A stretch of DNA of 64,000 bases, from NCBI GenBank assembly GCA_949284985.1, contig CASDWY010000024.1, positions 62,001 through 126,000 of the forward strand. Reading direction: 5' to 3'. This stretch comes from an uncultured bacterium. Lineage in GTDB: Bacteria > Cyanobacteriota > Vampirovibrionia > Gastranaerophilales > Gastranaerophilaceae. The translations under genes and the position numbers were made by a program. Of this stretch, positions 8,880 to 16,742 are shown in pieces. Numbering within the stretch: position 1 is the stretch's first letter; each line of letters begins with the position of its first letter. Below the pieces are notes generated by a model. The model was given only the letters and a program-made list of their open reading frames with translations, was not told where the DNA came from and did no database searches.

Positions 8880-8888
8880 TGATACAAT
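8880..8888 (+). promoter_or_regulatory. extended -10 element of ilvN
   Basis: The sequence TGA-TACAAT is an extended -10 box 32 bases before the ilvN start codon. The spacing to the ATG is the same as for gatB. No convincing -35 is visible. Confidence 0.45.
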
Positions 8889-8920
8889 ATAAATCAAACA
8901 AATAAAATAGAGGGTTGGAA

Positions 8921-9421
8921 ATGAAACATACTATATCAGTTTTAGTAAGAAATGAATCCGGTGTACTTTCAAGGGTTTCAGATTTATTTTCCGGAAGAGG
9001 TTATAACATTGAAAGTTTGACAGTTGCGCCTACGCTAGATAGTGATTATTCTCGTCTTACTGTTATAACTCATGGAGATGATGATGTAGTTGAACAAATT
9101 ACAAAACAACTCAATAGACTTATACCTGTTTTAAAAGTAGTTGATTTGAATTCACTTGATCATATAGAAAGAGAATTAATTTTATGTAAAGTCACAGCAA
9201 AAGATGATATGAGATCTGAAATATTAAGAATTGTAGAAATTTTTGATGCAAAAATTATTGAGGTTACTAATAAAACATATACAATTCAAGCATTTGGTGA
9301 TTCAAGACAAATAAGCTCTCTTATTGAACTTTTACGTCCTATGGGAATAAAAGAACTTGTTAGATCAGGAAAAGTTGCAATTTCAAGAGAAAATCAGTTT
9401 ATTAACTTAAAAAATATTTAA
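8921..9421 (+). CDS. ilvN: acetolactate synthase small (regulatory) subunit
   Basis: The small subunit activates the acetolactate synthase catalytic subunit and gives feedback control by valine, in branched-chain amino acid synthesis. The N-terminal ACT domain is clear (residues 1-75; NESGVLSRVSDLFSGRGYNIESLTVAPT), followed by the C-terminal regulatory domain with ERELILCKV and a second ferredoxin-like fold. Length 166 aa is typical. I choose the ATG at 8921, which has AGAGGG six bases upstream; a TTG two codons earlier is also in frame. The catalytic subunit gene is not adjacent, which is unusual but not rare in Cyanobacteria-like genomes. It is likely monocistronic. Confidence 0.95.
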   Translation: MKHTISVLVRNESGVLSRVSDLFSGRGYNIESLTVAPTLDSDYSRLTVITHGDDDVVEQITKQLNRLIPVLKVVDLNSLDHIERELILCKVTAKDDMRSEILRIVEIFDAKIIEVTNKTYTIQAFGDSRQISSLIELLRPMGIKELVRSGKVAISRENQFINLKNI

Positions 9422-9510
9422 GAAAAATTAATTTTTCTTTAAATTTCTTCATGTTTATATTATCATTATTAGTGCAAGCTAAAAAATACGATAGGCTTTT
9501 GCTTAGTTTG

Positions 9511-9533
9511 TATAAATTCAACCCAAATTTATA
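9511..9533 (+). promoter_or_regulatory. hairpin in the rpsB leader
   Basis: In the 162-base gap before rpsB the sequence TATAAATT, seven bases (CAACCCA), AATTTATA forms a perfect 8-bp stem about 50 bases before the start codon. S2 operons are often controlled through their leader mRNA, so this could be part of such an element. Only A-T pairs are involved and I see no match to a known leader family. Confidence 0.25.
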
Positions 9534-9583
9534 TAAATGGTGTTTTTTAGGTTGTGCGTATTAGTTAAGACAAGGAGAAAATT

Positions 9584-10384
9584 ATGCCACAGGCATCATT
9601 AATTGAACTTTTAGAAGCCGGAGTACATTTCGGACATCAAACACAACGTTGGAACCCTAAAATGAAACCGTATATTTTTGGTGCAAGAAATGGAATCTAT
9701 GTAATTGATTTAAGAAAAACTGTAGATTTGTTGGATGAAGCATGTACTGCTGTTAGAGATGCAGCTGCTCGTGGAAAGAACATTTTGTTTGTAGGTACAA
9801 AAAAACAAGCAACAGATGTTATTAAAGAAGAAGCTAACAAAGCAGGTATTTATTATATTAATAAAAGATGGCTCGGCGGTATGCTTACTAATTTTGAAAC
9901 TATTCGTTCCAGAGTTAATAAGTTGAGAGAATTAGAAGAATTTGTTTCTTCAGGACATATTGAAAAATTACCTAAAAAAGAAGTTGCTCAAATAACAAGA
10001 CAACTATCTAAATTGAGTAAGTCTTTAGGTGGTATAAAAGAAATGAGAGGATTGCCTGATATAGTTTTTGTTGTAGATCAACAAAAAGAACTTATTGCAA
10101 TTCAAGAAGCAAATAAATTAAATATACCTGTTATTTGTTTAGCTGATACAAATGCTAATCCAGACGGAATTAAATATATTATTCCAGGTAATGATGATGC
10201 GATTCGTTCTATAAAGTTAGTTGCTTCTAAACTTGCTGATGCAGCTTTGGAAGGTAAACAACTAAGAGAAGCTAAAGCTGTTAAAACATCATCTAAAATT
10301 GAAGCTATTAAAGCTGAAGATGCAGGTATAACAGATGAAGTTAAAGAAGAAATTAAAGAAGAAATATCTGAAGTTGAAGTTTAA
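9584..10384 (+). CDS. rpsB: 30S ribosomal protein S2
   Basis: S2 binds late to the small ribosomal subunit and is needed for S1 binding. Family signatures are obvious: [12 protein letters not shown] at the N-terminus, [42 protein letters not shown] and the C-terminal [11 protein letters not shown] plus [11 protein letters not shown]. The protein has 266 aa; the last 35 residues form an acidic, Glu/Lys-rich tail. AAGGAGAAAATT precedes the ATG. tsf follows 72 bases later, the order seen across most bacteria, with a strong hairpin between them. Confidence 0.98.
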   Translation: MPQASLIELLEAGVHFGHQTQRWNPKMKPYIFGARNGIYVIDLRKTVDLLDEACTAVRDAAARGKNILFVGTKKQATDVIKEEANKAGIYYINKRWLGGMLTNFETIRSRVNKLRELEEFVSSGHIEKLPKKEVAQITRQLSKLSKSLGGIKEMRGLPDIVFVVDQQKELIAIQEANKLNIPVICLADTNANPDGIKYIIPGNDDAIRSIKLVASKLADAALEGKQLREAKAVKTSSKIEAIKAEDAGITDEVKEEIKEEISEVEV

Positions 10385-10395
10385 TAATTAATATG

Positions 10396-10430
10396 TTTGG
10401 ATAAAACCAAAATTTTTGGTTTTATCCAAA
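10396..10430 (+). terminator. strong hairpin between rpsB and tsf
   Basis: TTTGGATAAAACCAAAA and its exact complement are separated by a single T, giving a near-perfect stem of about 15 bp with a small loop. It is not followed by a U-tract (TTAAATAATAAA), so it is more likely a partial terminator, an RNA processing or stabilising site that sets S2 to EF-Ts output than a full terminator. Confidence 0.55.
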
Positions 10431-10456
10431 TTAAATAATAAAAAAGGAGATAAAAA

Positions 10457-11317
10457 ATGACTTTTAGTGCTGCTCAAGTTAAAGAACTTAGAGAAAAAAC
10501 CGGTGCAGGTATGATGGATGCTAAAAAAGCATTGGTTGAAAATAATGGCGATATGGAAAAAGCAATGGAATATCTTAGACAAAAAGGTATTGCATCTGCG
10601 GATAAAAAAATGGACAGAATTGCTGCTGAAGGTGTAATTGCATCATATGTTGAAAATGGTGTTGGTGCAATGGTTGAAATAAACTGTGAGACGGATTTTG
10701 TTGCTAAAAATGATGAGTTTAAAGCTCTTGCAAATGAAATTGCAAAGGTTGCTGCTCAGTTAAAAACTTCTGATGTTGAACAGTTAAAATCATCAAAAAC
10801 TTCAAATGGTTTAACTGTTGAAGAAATTATCAAAGAAAAAATTTCTACAATTGGTGAAAAAATAACTTTAAGAAGAGTTATTTGTTATGAAGGAAATATC
10901 GGAACTTACATTCATAATTCTAAAATAGGTGTTTTATTAAATGCTACTTCTGATGATGCGGTATTACTTAAAGATATTTGTCTACACATAGCATCATCTG
11001 CACCGGAATTTGTTTCAAGAGCTGAAATTCCTGCTTCTGTGATAGAAGAAGAAACCAGAATTGAAATGGGTAAAGAAGATTTGGCAAGTAAACCTGAACA
11101 AATTAGAGCAAAAATTGTTGAAGGTCGTGTAAACAAGCTTATGGCTCACAGATGTTTACTTGAACAACCTTTTGTAAAAGATCCTAATCAAACAATTGAA
11201 CAACTTATTTCAGGAAAAATGGAAATTAAATCATTCACAAGATATGTGCTTGGTGAGGGTCTTGAAAAAAGACAAGATAACTTTGTTGAAGAAGTTATGG
11301 GTCAAATTAAAGGCTAG
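10457..11317 (+). CDS. tsf: elongation factor Ts
   Basis: EF-Ts is the nucleotide exchange factor that recycles EF-Tu-GDP. The N-terminal UBA-like domain VKELREKTGAGMMDAKKAL (residues 8-26) and the core ETDFVAKNDEF motif (near 80) are present, followed by the dimerisation domain; length is 286 aa. AAGGAG lies nine bases before the start. The gene is followed by a clear intrinsic terminator, closing the rpsB-tsf operon. Confidence 0.98.
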   Translation: MTFSAAQVKELREKTGAGMMDAKKALVENNGDMEKAMEYLRQKGIASADKKMDRIAAEGVIASYVENGVGAMVEINCETDFVAKNDEFKALANEIAKVAAQLKTSDVEQLKSSKTSNGLTVEEIIKEKISTIGEKITLRRVICYEGNIGTYIHNSKIGVLLNATSDDAVLLKDICLHIASSAPEFVSRAEIPASVIEEETRIEMGKEDLASKPEQIRAKIVEGRVNKLMAHRCLLEQPFVKDPNQTIEQLISGKMEIKSFTRYVLGEGLEKRQDNFVEEVMGQIKG

Positions 11318-11338
11318 TTAAATTTTTTAATTAATACT

Positions 11339-11376
11339 AAAAAATCCTAAGTTTTTAATAATTTAGGATTTTTTTG
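11339..11376 (+). terminator. intrinsic terminator after tsf
   Basis: A 12-bp stem built on AAAATCCTAA and TTAGGATTTT with a 12-base loop runs into a T-tract (TTTTTTT), 20 bases after the tsf stop codon. Confidence 0.85.
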
Positions 11377-11402
11377 TGTTTTAATATTCGTAAGAGATTA
11401 TT

Positions 11403-12929
11403 ATGAAAAAAGTTTGTTTTTATACAGTTTTAATATTGGTTGCTGTTTTTGTATCAATTTTTTTGAAAAATGATATTTATACGGATGATGATATTTTTCA
11501 ATCCTTTTTTTATTCGAAAAATATGATATTGCAATTTTTTTATGCTGATCATGGACGCATTTGGAGTTGGTTTGTTATGAAATTTTGGGCTCATTTAGTT
11601 CCATCTTTTTTCCATCTTCATTTTCAACAAAATATTTTTGGTCAGATAATAAGAGGAATTAATTTTTCAATATTTTTCTTTTTAATGGTTTCCTTTTTTT
11701 ACTTGGGAAGAAAAATAAAATATAGTTTGTTAGTTTTATTGTTCAATATTATTTCTATATTTTCTTTTTTGTTTCTTTTTGACGCTAGTATAATAATTAA
11801 TTATAATCAGCATTTTGGTTATTTATTTAACTATATATTATTTCTTATTTGTTGGTTTTTTATTTTTAATTCGTTTATTGATGATAGCTTAATTGAAAAA
11901 AATACAAAAAAAAGAGATATTGTTATAGGCGTAGTTTTAGCTTTTTGTGGTCATTTTGTAAATATTCCTAGCTTTTTTATTATTTTTTCTTTAATTTTTT
12001 ATTATTTATTTAAGGAAAGAAAACATTTTTCAATTGAACTTTTAAAGAAAATTTTTAATCGTTTTAAATATCTTTTAATTTCTTTTTGTTTAAGTCTTTT
12101 TGTACATTTTAATTTACCGGGATTTACGGCAATAAGACAAGAAAGATTACCGGAAGGAAATATGATTGATTTTGTTTTAAACAATTTTATGTCTTATTCT
12201 TATAAAATGTTCAAAATTTTGTTTGTAGATTATTTTTCAATAAATTTAATTTTTATTTTAATAGTTTTACTTTTAATTACTTGGTTTGTAATTGGTAAAA
12301 ATGAAAAAAAAGAAAAATATATTTATATTGTTTTTTCAATAATTTTTGGTACCTTATTTTTTCAATATAGTTTAATTTTATGTGGAAAAACTTATTATGT
12401 TAGTGGTCAATATTGGATTCATTCTAATGAGTTGATAATTTTTGCAAGATTGAATTTTATTTTATGTATAAATATTTTACTTGGTTACATAATTAAAAAT
12501 TTGAATAAAGAAAAAATGAAGTCATTAATAACTATATTTATGATTTTATTTGTTTTTTATACATTTCCAATGGTAAATGTTTATAAGAATATTAAATTTT
12601 TTAATTATAAGTTAAAACTTCAACAAATTTATGTTTATAAATTACAAAAACTTTATAGATGGCAGGTTTTGAGAAATGAGGAAATAATTGTTCCATATGA
12701 ATACTTATCACAAATAGGAAAACCGCCTGTAAGTTGGTTTTTTAAAGCTTGGGTAAGTAATTGTGCTTTGGTATATGGAATAAAAATGAGACCGGTTTAT
12801 ATTACGTACAAAAGACTTTTAAACGACAAAGAATTTTATACCACAGAAGAATTAAATAATATTATCTTTGAGCGGCTTTTTGATGATGATTTTGTATCTT
12901 CTGCCAAAAAACCTAAATATGGATATTAG
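11403..12929 (+). CDS. polytopic membrane protein, possible GT-C-like glycosyltransferase (DUF6056-like)
   Basis: A 508-aa protein with about ten to twelve membrane segments and a very Phe/Ile/Leu-rich composition. After the first membrane segment it has YTDDDIFQSFF and then HGRIWSW, an acidic loop followed by Gly-Arg, a layout seen in GtrII-like and DUF6056 membrane proteins and in GT-C sugar transferases that use polyprenyl-linked donors. The C-terminal 90 residues are soluble and contain GKPPVSWFFKAWVSNC. Assignment to that group rests on pattern resemblance only. It starts after the tsf terminator and is followed by a convergent gene. If the inference holds, it would decorate a surface glycan. 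Confidence 0.5.
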   Translation: MKKVCFYTVLILVAVFVSIFLKNDIYTDDDIFQSFFYSKNMILQFFYADHGRIWSWFVMKFWAHLVPSFFHLHFQQNIFGQIIRGINFSIFFFLMVSFFYLGRKIKYSLLVLLFNIISIFSFLFLFDASIIINYNQHFGYLFNYILFLICWFFIFNSFIDDSLIEKNTKKRDIVIGVVLAFCGHFVNIPSFFIIFSLIFYYLFKERKHFSIELLKKIFNRFKYLLISFCLSLFVHFNLPGFTAIRQERLPEGNMIDFVLNNFMSYSYKMFKILFVDYFSINLIFILIVLLLITWFVIGKNEKKEKYIYIVFSIIFGTLFFQYSLILCGKTYYVSGQYWIHSNELIIFARLNFILCINILLGYIIKNLNKEKMKSLITIFMILFVFYTFPMVNVYKNIKFFNYKLKLQQIYVYKLQKLYRWQVLRNEEIIVPYEYLSQIGKPPVSWFFKAWVSNCALVYGIKMRPVYITYKRLLNDKEFYTTEELNNIIFERLFDDDFVSSAKKPKYGY

Positions 12930-12937
12930 CTTAGAAT

Positions 12938-13651
12938 TTATTTATTTTTATTGTTAATTTTGATAAAAGACCCTACAACAGCACCAAGAACTAAGCCAAC
13001 AACAGTGAAAAGTGCAAGCCTTTGTTTATTAAATTTTTTGGTTAATGCATTAAAAACATTTACATTTCCACTAATTTTGGGATTTTGTTGTATTGGGGTA
13101 GAATAAATATTTCTAATTTTATTAGCATCAATTTTTCCGTCAACAGATTCTTCTATAAGTTTTTTGATGTTTTTGCGTTCGTTTATTAATTGAAGTTTTT
13201 CTCTATATTGAGCATTTTTACCTAATTGAGTTTTTAAGGATCTAGCTTCTCCTTCGATAAATTCAATATCATTAGCAAGTCCTTGTATAGTCTTATCTGG
13301 CTGATCCGGGTGAATTATATTTTTTAATAATGAATCAACAGTAATTTCTTTTGTTTCTGGTGTAATTCCAAGATTTTGAAGCTTATTACTTGTTTCGGTT
13401 TTTACTTGTTTAATCGTTTCTTTTAATCTTTGTAATTCGGTTTTTGTATCAGAAGACATTGGTAATTTTTCTTCAATTGTTTTAACAAAATTATCAATAT
13501 TTTCAGGATTTGTTTTAATCTTGCTAAAGTTTGCTGCTGCCGCACCAATAATTGCACCTGCAGCAGAAGTGCTAAGTAATACTTTTTTATTTTCTGAATT
13601 ATTATTTTTACCAAAAGAACTGTTTGCAGAAGTGATAGGATTAATAGGCAT
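12938..13651 (-). CDS. hypothetical membrane-anchored coiled-coil protein, 237 aa
   Basis: I do not recognise a family. The protein begins MPINPITSANSSFGKN, has an Ala/Gly-rich hydrophobic stretch at about residues 28-42 (STSAAGAIIGAAAANF), a long charged and probably coiled-coil middle (about 60-180, with many Lys/Glu and regular Leu/Ile), and a second hydrophobic segment near the C-terminus (ALFTVVGLVLGAVVGSFI) before a basic NNKNK tail. This is a helical hairpin layout with two membrane-associated ends. The start has an AAGGAGAG site. It converges on the membrane protein gene at 11403 with 8 bases between stops. No function can be given. Confidence 0.75.
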   Translation of the reverse strand: MPINPITSANSSFGKNNNSENKKVLLSTSAAGAIIGAAAANFSKIKTNPENIDNFVKTIEEKLPMSSDTKTELQRLKETIKQVKTETSNKLQNLGITPETKEITVDSLLKNIIHPDQPDKTIQGLANDIEFIEGEARSLKTQLGKNAQYREKLQLINERKNIKKLIEESVDGKIDANKIRNIYSTPIQQNPKISGNVNVFNALTKKFNKQRLALFTVVGLVLGAVVGSFIKINNKNK

Positions 13652-13745
13652 GCTTCTCTCCTTTTTTTGTATTATATCTTTTTTTTAAAAATCTGTAAAT
13701 TACTCTTTTTGTTAATTATAAAAAATCAGTTTACATAAATTTACA

Positions 13746-15119
13746 TTATCTTGTGCAGATTGTTCTTGCAGCATGAATACCTGAAGCGGAAGCTTGGATA
13801 AGTCCTCTTGTAACCCCTGCTCCATCACCTATAGCGAAAAGATTTTTTACTCCTTCAGTTTCAAGTTCATTTGATAATTTAACTCTTGCAGAGTAGAATT
13901 TTACTTCAACACCATAAAGCAAAGTATATCTAGACGCAGTTCCTGGTGCAATTTTATCTAATGCATAAAGCATTTCAATTATACTCAGCATTTGTCTGTA
14001 AGGAAGAACTAAGCTTAAATCTCCTGGTGTTGCGCATGATAGAGTTGGTGTAATTATGCTGGATTTAATTCTTTCAGGAGTAGAGCGTCTTCCTTCAAGC
14101 AAATCACCAAATCTTTGAACTAAAACACCTCCGGCAAGCATATTTGCTAAGCTTGCTACGTGTTGACCGTAAGCGATGGGCTCTTTAAAAGGTTCTGTAA
14201 ATTTTTTGCTTACCAATAAAGCAAAATTTGTATTGTTAGTAGTTTTTTCAGCATAACTGTGACCGTTAACTGTAGAAATTCCGTTGTAATTTTCTTGAAC
14301 AACTTCACCATTTGGATTCATACAGAACGTACGAACTTCATCTCCAAATGTCGGTGAGTAGTAAACAAGTTTTGATTCGTATAATTTAGAGGTTAATGGT
14401 TCAAAAACAGGTGCCGGGAGTTCTACACGAACACCTACGTCAACGGCATTGTTTACAAATCCAATTTTATTTTTATCAAATTCTTTTGTAAGCCAATCTG
14501 CGCCTTCACGACCTGGAGCAATTATTATATATTCTGCATTTATTGTGTCACCGTTATCAAGGACTATACCTTTTACTTGTTCGCATTCGACAATTAAACT
14601 TTTAGCAGAAACATTATTGAGGATTGTAATTTTTTCGTTTAAATAATCTTGCATTCCTTTTAAAACATCAAGACTTCTCTCTGTGCCCAGATGTCTTACT
14701 GGGGAATGAATAAGTTTTAATTCTGCCAAAGAAGCTTCTCTTTCGAGTTCTTGAAATACTTTTTTGTCTGTACCAAAAACTTCATCAGTTGCTCCAAATT
14801 TTAGGTAAAGGCTGTCAGCGTAATCAATTAAATCTTCTACTTTTTCACGAGACATATAATCAATTAAATTTCCACCAACATCTGGAGTAAGAGTTAATTT
14901 TCCGTCAGAGAATGCACCTGCACCGCCCCAACCGCATAACAAACCACATTTTTTACAACCAGGACATTTTTCATAACCTTCTCTTAATAGGCATTTTCTT
15001 TTTTCAATTTTTTGTCCTTTTTCTATAAGAATGATTTTCCACTCTGGTTTTAATTTAGTAATTTCTAAAGCTGCAAAAATTCCGGCTGGACCGGCACCAA
15101 TTATGGCTACGTTATACAT
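13746..15119 (-). CDS. FAD-dependent oxidoreductase of the COG2509 family
   Basis: A 457-aa flavoprotein with an N-terminal dinucleotide-binding fold (IIGAGPAGIFAALE, residues 6-19) and a C-terminal FAD-contact motif GDGAGVTRGLIQASASG. Near residue 43 it carries a cysteine cluster (CLLREGYEKCPGCKKCGLLCGWGGAG), which in this family lies next to the flavin and is followed by GAFSDGKL. This is the uncharacterised FAD-dependent dehydrogenase group (COG2509, YhiN/HI0933 relatives in a wider sense); the electron donor and acceptor are unknown. GAGGAAGAG gives a good ribosome binding site. It lies just downstream of rubrerythrin in the same orientation but behind the rubrerythrin terminator, so co-transcription is not expected. 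Confidence 0.85.
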   Translation of the reverse strand: MYNVAIIGAGPAGIFAALEITKLKPEWKIILIEKGQKIEKRKCLLREGYEKCPGCKKCGLLCGWGGAGAFSDGKLTLTPDVGGNLIDYMSREKVEDLIDYADSLYLKFGATDEVFGTDKKVFQELEREASLAELKLIHSPVRHLGTERSLDVLKGMQDYLNEKITILNNVSAKSLIVECEQVKGIVLDNGDTINAEYIIIAPGREGADWLTKEFDKNKIGFVNNAVDVGVRVELPAPVFEPLTSKLYESKLVYYSPTFGDEVRTFCMNPNGEVVQENYNGISTVNGHSYAEKTTNNTNFALLVSKKFTEPFKEPIAYGQHVASLANMLAGGVLVQRFGDLLEGRRSTPERIKSSIITPTLSCATPGDLSLVLPYRQMLSIIEMLYALDKIAPGTASRYTLLYGVEVKFYSARVKLSNELETEGVKNLFAIGDGAGVTRGLIQASASGIHAARTICTR

Positions 15120-15191
15120 ATTAATCTCTTCCTCATACTGGCTCTATTACTTATTTATTTTACAGGTAACATAATTTTATGTCCAGAAATA

Positions 15192-15216
15192 AAAAAACCG
15201 GGGTTACCGGTTTTTT
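15192..15216 (-). terminator. intrinsic terminator of rubrerythrin gene
   Basis: AAAAAACCGG, a GGTTA loop and CCGGTTTTTT form a 10-bp stem whose A/T end provides a U-tract on either strand. It lies five bases after the rubrerythrin stop codon. Confidence 0.85.
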
Positions 15217-15220
15217 AATA

Positions 15221-15796
15221 TTAATAATTTGGGCACCAAAGTTCAAAATATTCTTGAGGATGTTTGCACGCAGGACATTTCTGAGGTGCTTCTTTGTTGT
15301 TTATTTTATATCCGCAATTTGTGCAAATCCAATCAACATTAATATCTCGTTTAAAAAGAATATTTTTTTCAAGATTGTCTAATATTTTTTTGTATCGTTC
15401 TTCATGAGCCTTTTCTACAATAGATATTTGGTTAAAGGTTTCACCAATTTCTGGAAATCCTTCACTGTTTGCAACTTTAGCAAAATACGGATATAAATTT
15501 GAATTTTCTTCATGTTCCCCTTGTATGGCAATTTTTAAATTTTCTTTTGTATCTTTAAGCCCTGTTAAAAATTTTGCAGTGATTATTACAGGTTCATCTT
15601 CAAGGTATTTAAAAAATATTTTTGCATGTTCTTTTTCATTGTTAGCTGTTTCCAGAAAAATATCAGAAATTTGTTTATAACCTTCTTTTTTCGCTATTGA
15701 TGCGTAAAATGTATAGCGGTTTCTGGCTTGAGATTCTCCTGTAAAAGAAATCATTAAGTTTTTTTCGGTTTCACTTCCTTGTATTGAATTTATCAT
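15221..15796 (-). CDS. rbr: rubrerythrin
   Basis: Rubrerythrin reduces hydrogen peroxide in anaerobes using a di-iron site and a rubredoxin-type iron centre. The ferritin-like domain has E21 (GESQARNRY), the E54-x-x-H57 pair (EKEHAKIFF), E97 region and the second EKAHEERY set near 128-133; the C-terminal rubredoxin domain has C158-x-x-C161 and C174-x-x-C177. Length 191 aa is standard. AAAGGAGAAATT precedes the start. Together with desulfoferrodoxin and ferritin at 39.5-40.4 kb it shows an anaerobic lifestyle with transient oxygen exposure. Confidence 0.97.
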   Translation of the reverse strand: MINSIQGSETEKNLMISFTGESQARNRYTFYASIAKKEGYKQISDIFLETANNEKEHAKIFFKYLEDEPVIITAKFLTGLKDTKENLKIAIQGEHEENSNLYPYFAKVANSEGFPEIGETFNQISIVEKAHEERYKKILDNLEKNILFKRDINVDWICTNCGYKINNKEAPQKCPACKHPQEYFELWCPNY

Positions 15797-15903
15797 TTTA
15801 ATTTCTCCTTTATTGGTGTAGTGTTTATTAAAATGTTGATTATTTCATTAGTCCTTAGGTTATTTTTTTATACTAATTTCTGGAATTATTTTGATAAATC
15901 TGT

Positions 15904-15909
15904 TATGCT
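15904..15909 (+). promoter_or_regulatory. -10 element TATGCT, 6 nt before ATG (predicted leaderless transcript)
   Basis: TATGCT, preceded by TGT so it is also an extended -10, ends exactly six bases before the ATG at 15916. There is no Shine-Dalgarno sequence. Transcription starting about seven bases after a -10 box would begin at the start codon. Confidence 0.5.
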
Positions 15910-15915
15910 TTTTGT

Positions 15916-16269
15916 ATGAAAAAATTAGTTTTATTATTTTTAATATTATTTTTTGTTAATAATTTTGTTTTAGCAGATTCAATATATGATAGTAGAGGAT
16001 CTGTTGTTACAGGCAAAATTGAAGGAATAACAGATGGCTTAATTCAAATTAAAAGTAATGGAAATCTTGTTACTTTAGTTCGTGCAAAACCTAGTCCTAT
16101 ATATAAAGATAATGTTCTTGCAAGAAAAAGATTAATTTCCAGACAAAGTATAAAATATTCTGGGACAATTATTTATGTTGATAGTACTTTTGTAAAAATT
16201 TTATGTGAAGATGCTAAAGTAGTTATACCCAGATATAGGGTTAAAAATATGGAGCTTTATATTCCTTAA
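15916..16269 (+). CDS. secreted hypothetical protein, 117 aa
   Basis: The first 20 residues form a classic signal peptide (KKLVLLFLILFFVNNFVLA followed by DS). The mature part of about 97 residues is mostly beta, with patterns such as GSVVTGKIEGITDGLIQIKS and GTIIYVDSTFVKILCED that look like two SH3- or Sm-like beta strands pairs; one cysteine remains. No family is recognised. It has no ribosome binding site and a -10 box six bases before the ATG, so it is probably translated from a leaderless mRNA. It is divergent from rubrerythrin and followed by the STAS-like gene. Confidence 0.75.
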   Translation: MKKLVLLFLILFFVNNFVLADSIYDSRGSVVTGKIEGITDGLIQIKSNGNLVTLVRAKPSPIYKDNVLARKRLISRQSIKYSGTIIYVDSTFVKILCEDAKVVIPRYRVKNMELYIP

Positions 16270-16368
16270 ATTAAACTTTAGTTGAAGAAAGTATGAACTA
16301 AAAGTCAATTCCAAAAAAGTATAAACATTGTTAAAATAAGTATGTAAAATAAAATATTGGGATTGGAA

Positions 16369-16710
16369 ATGATTCATATTAGGGATTTTGATGAGAATTT
16401 AATAATAAAAACATCGACTACAGAACTTAAGCAAGAAGATATTAAGGCACTTAATGAATGTGTTAAAAAGAATTTTGAAAAAAGAGTTGTTGTTAATATG
16501 GAAAATGTATCGGAAGTTAAAACTACGGCGTTAAATGAATTAAAAAAAGTCGCAGAACAAAATAAACTTTCTTTATGTAGTTTAGAGGCTGATATGCACG
16601 CTGTTATTAATCTTCTGAAATATGATAAGTCTTTTTGCATTTATCCTACAGAAGAAAGTAGTATGCAAGATCGTTATGAATTAAAGACCAGAAGATTTAA
16701 AGTCGTGTAA
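16369..16710 (+). CDS. STAS-domain-like small protein
   Basis: A 113-aa protein with the beta-alpha-beta rhythm of STAS domains (anti-sigma factor antagonist fold): a strand ENLIIKTS, a helix EDIKALNECVKKNF, a strand RVVVNMENVSEVKTTALNEL in which the region after the strand, where phosphorylatable serine sits in true antagonists, reads KTTA, then further alpha/beta units ending in CIYPTEE. I choose the ATG at 16369 after GGGATTGG; an in-frame TTG lies four codons upstream. Assignment is from pattern only. No anti-sigma factor kinase is adjacent. The gene sits just before the SpoIID-like gene. Confidence 0.55.
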   Translation: MIHIRDFDENLIIKTSTTELKQEDIKALNECVKKNFEKRVVVNMENVSEVKTTALNELKKVAEQNKLSLCSLEADMHAVINLLKYDKSFCIYPTEESSMQDRYELKTRRFKVV

Positions 16711-16730
16711 AAATTTTTTGTTTGTTTTAA

Positions 16731-16736
16731 TATAAA
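16731..16736 (+). promoter_or_regulatory. -10 element TATAAA, 6 nt before ATG (predicted leaderless transcript)
   Basis: TATAAA ends six bases before the ATG at 16743 of the SpoIID-like gene, which has no Shine-Dalgarno sequence. Confidence 0.45.
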
Positions 16737-16742
16737 CAAGTT

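Noticed and set aside
9420-9439. Terminator after ilvN
   Set aside because: AAGAAAAATTAATTTTTCTT is a perfect palindrome but all but two pairs are A-T and it has no loop, so it is too weak to be called a terminator with confidence.
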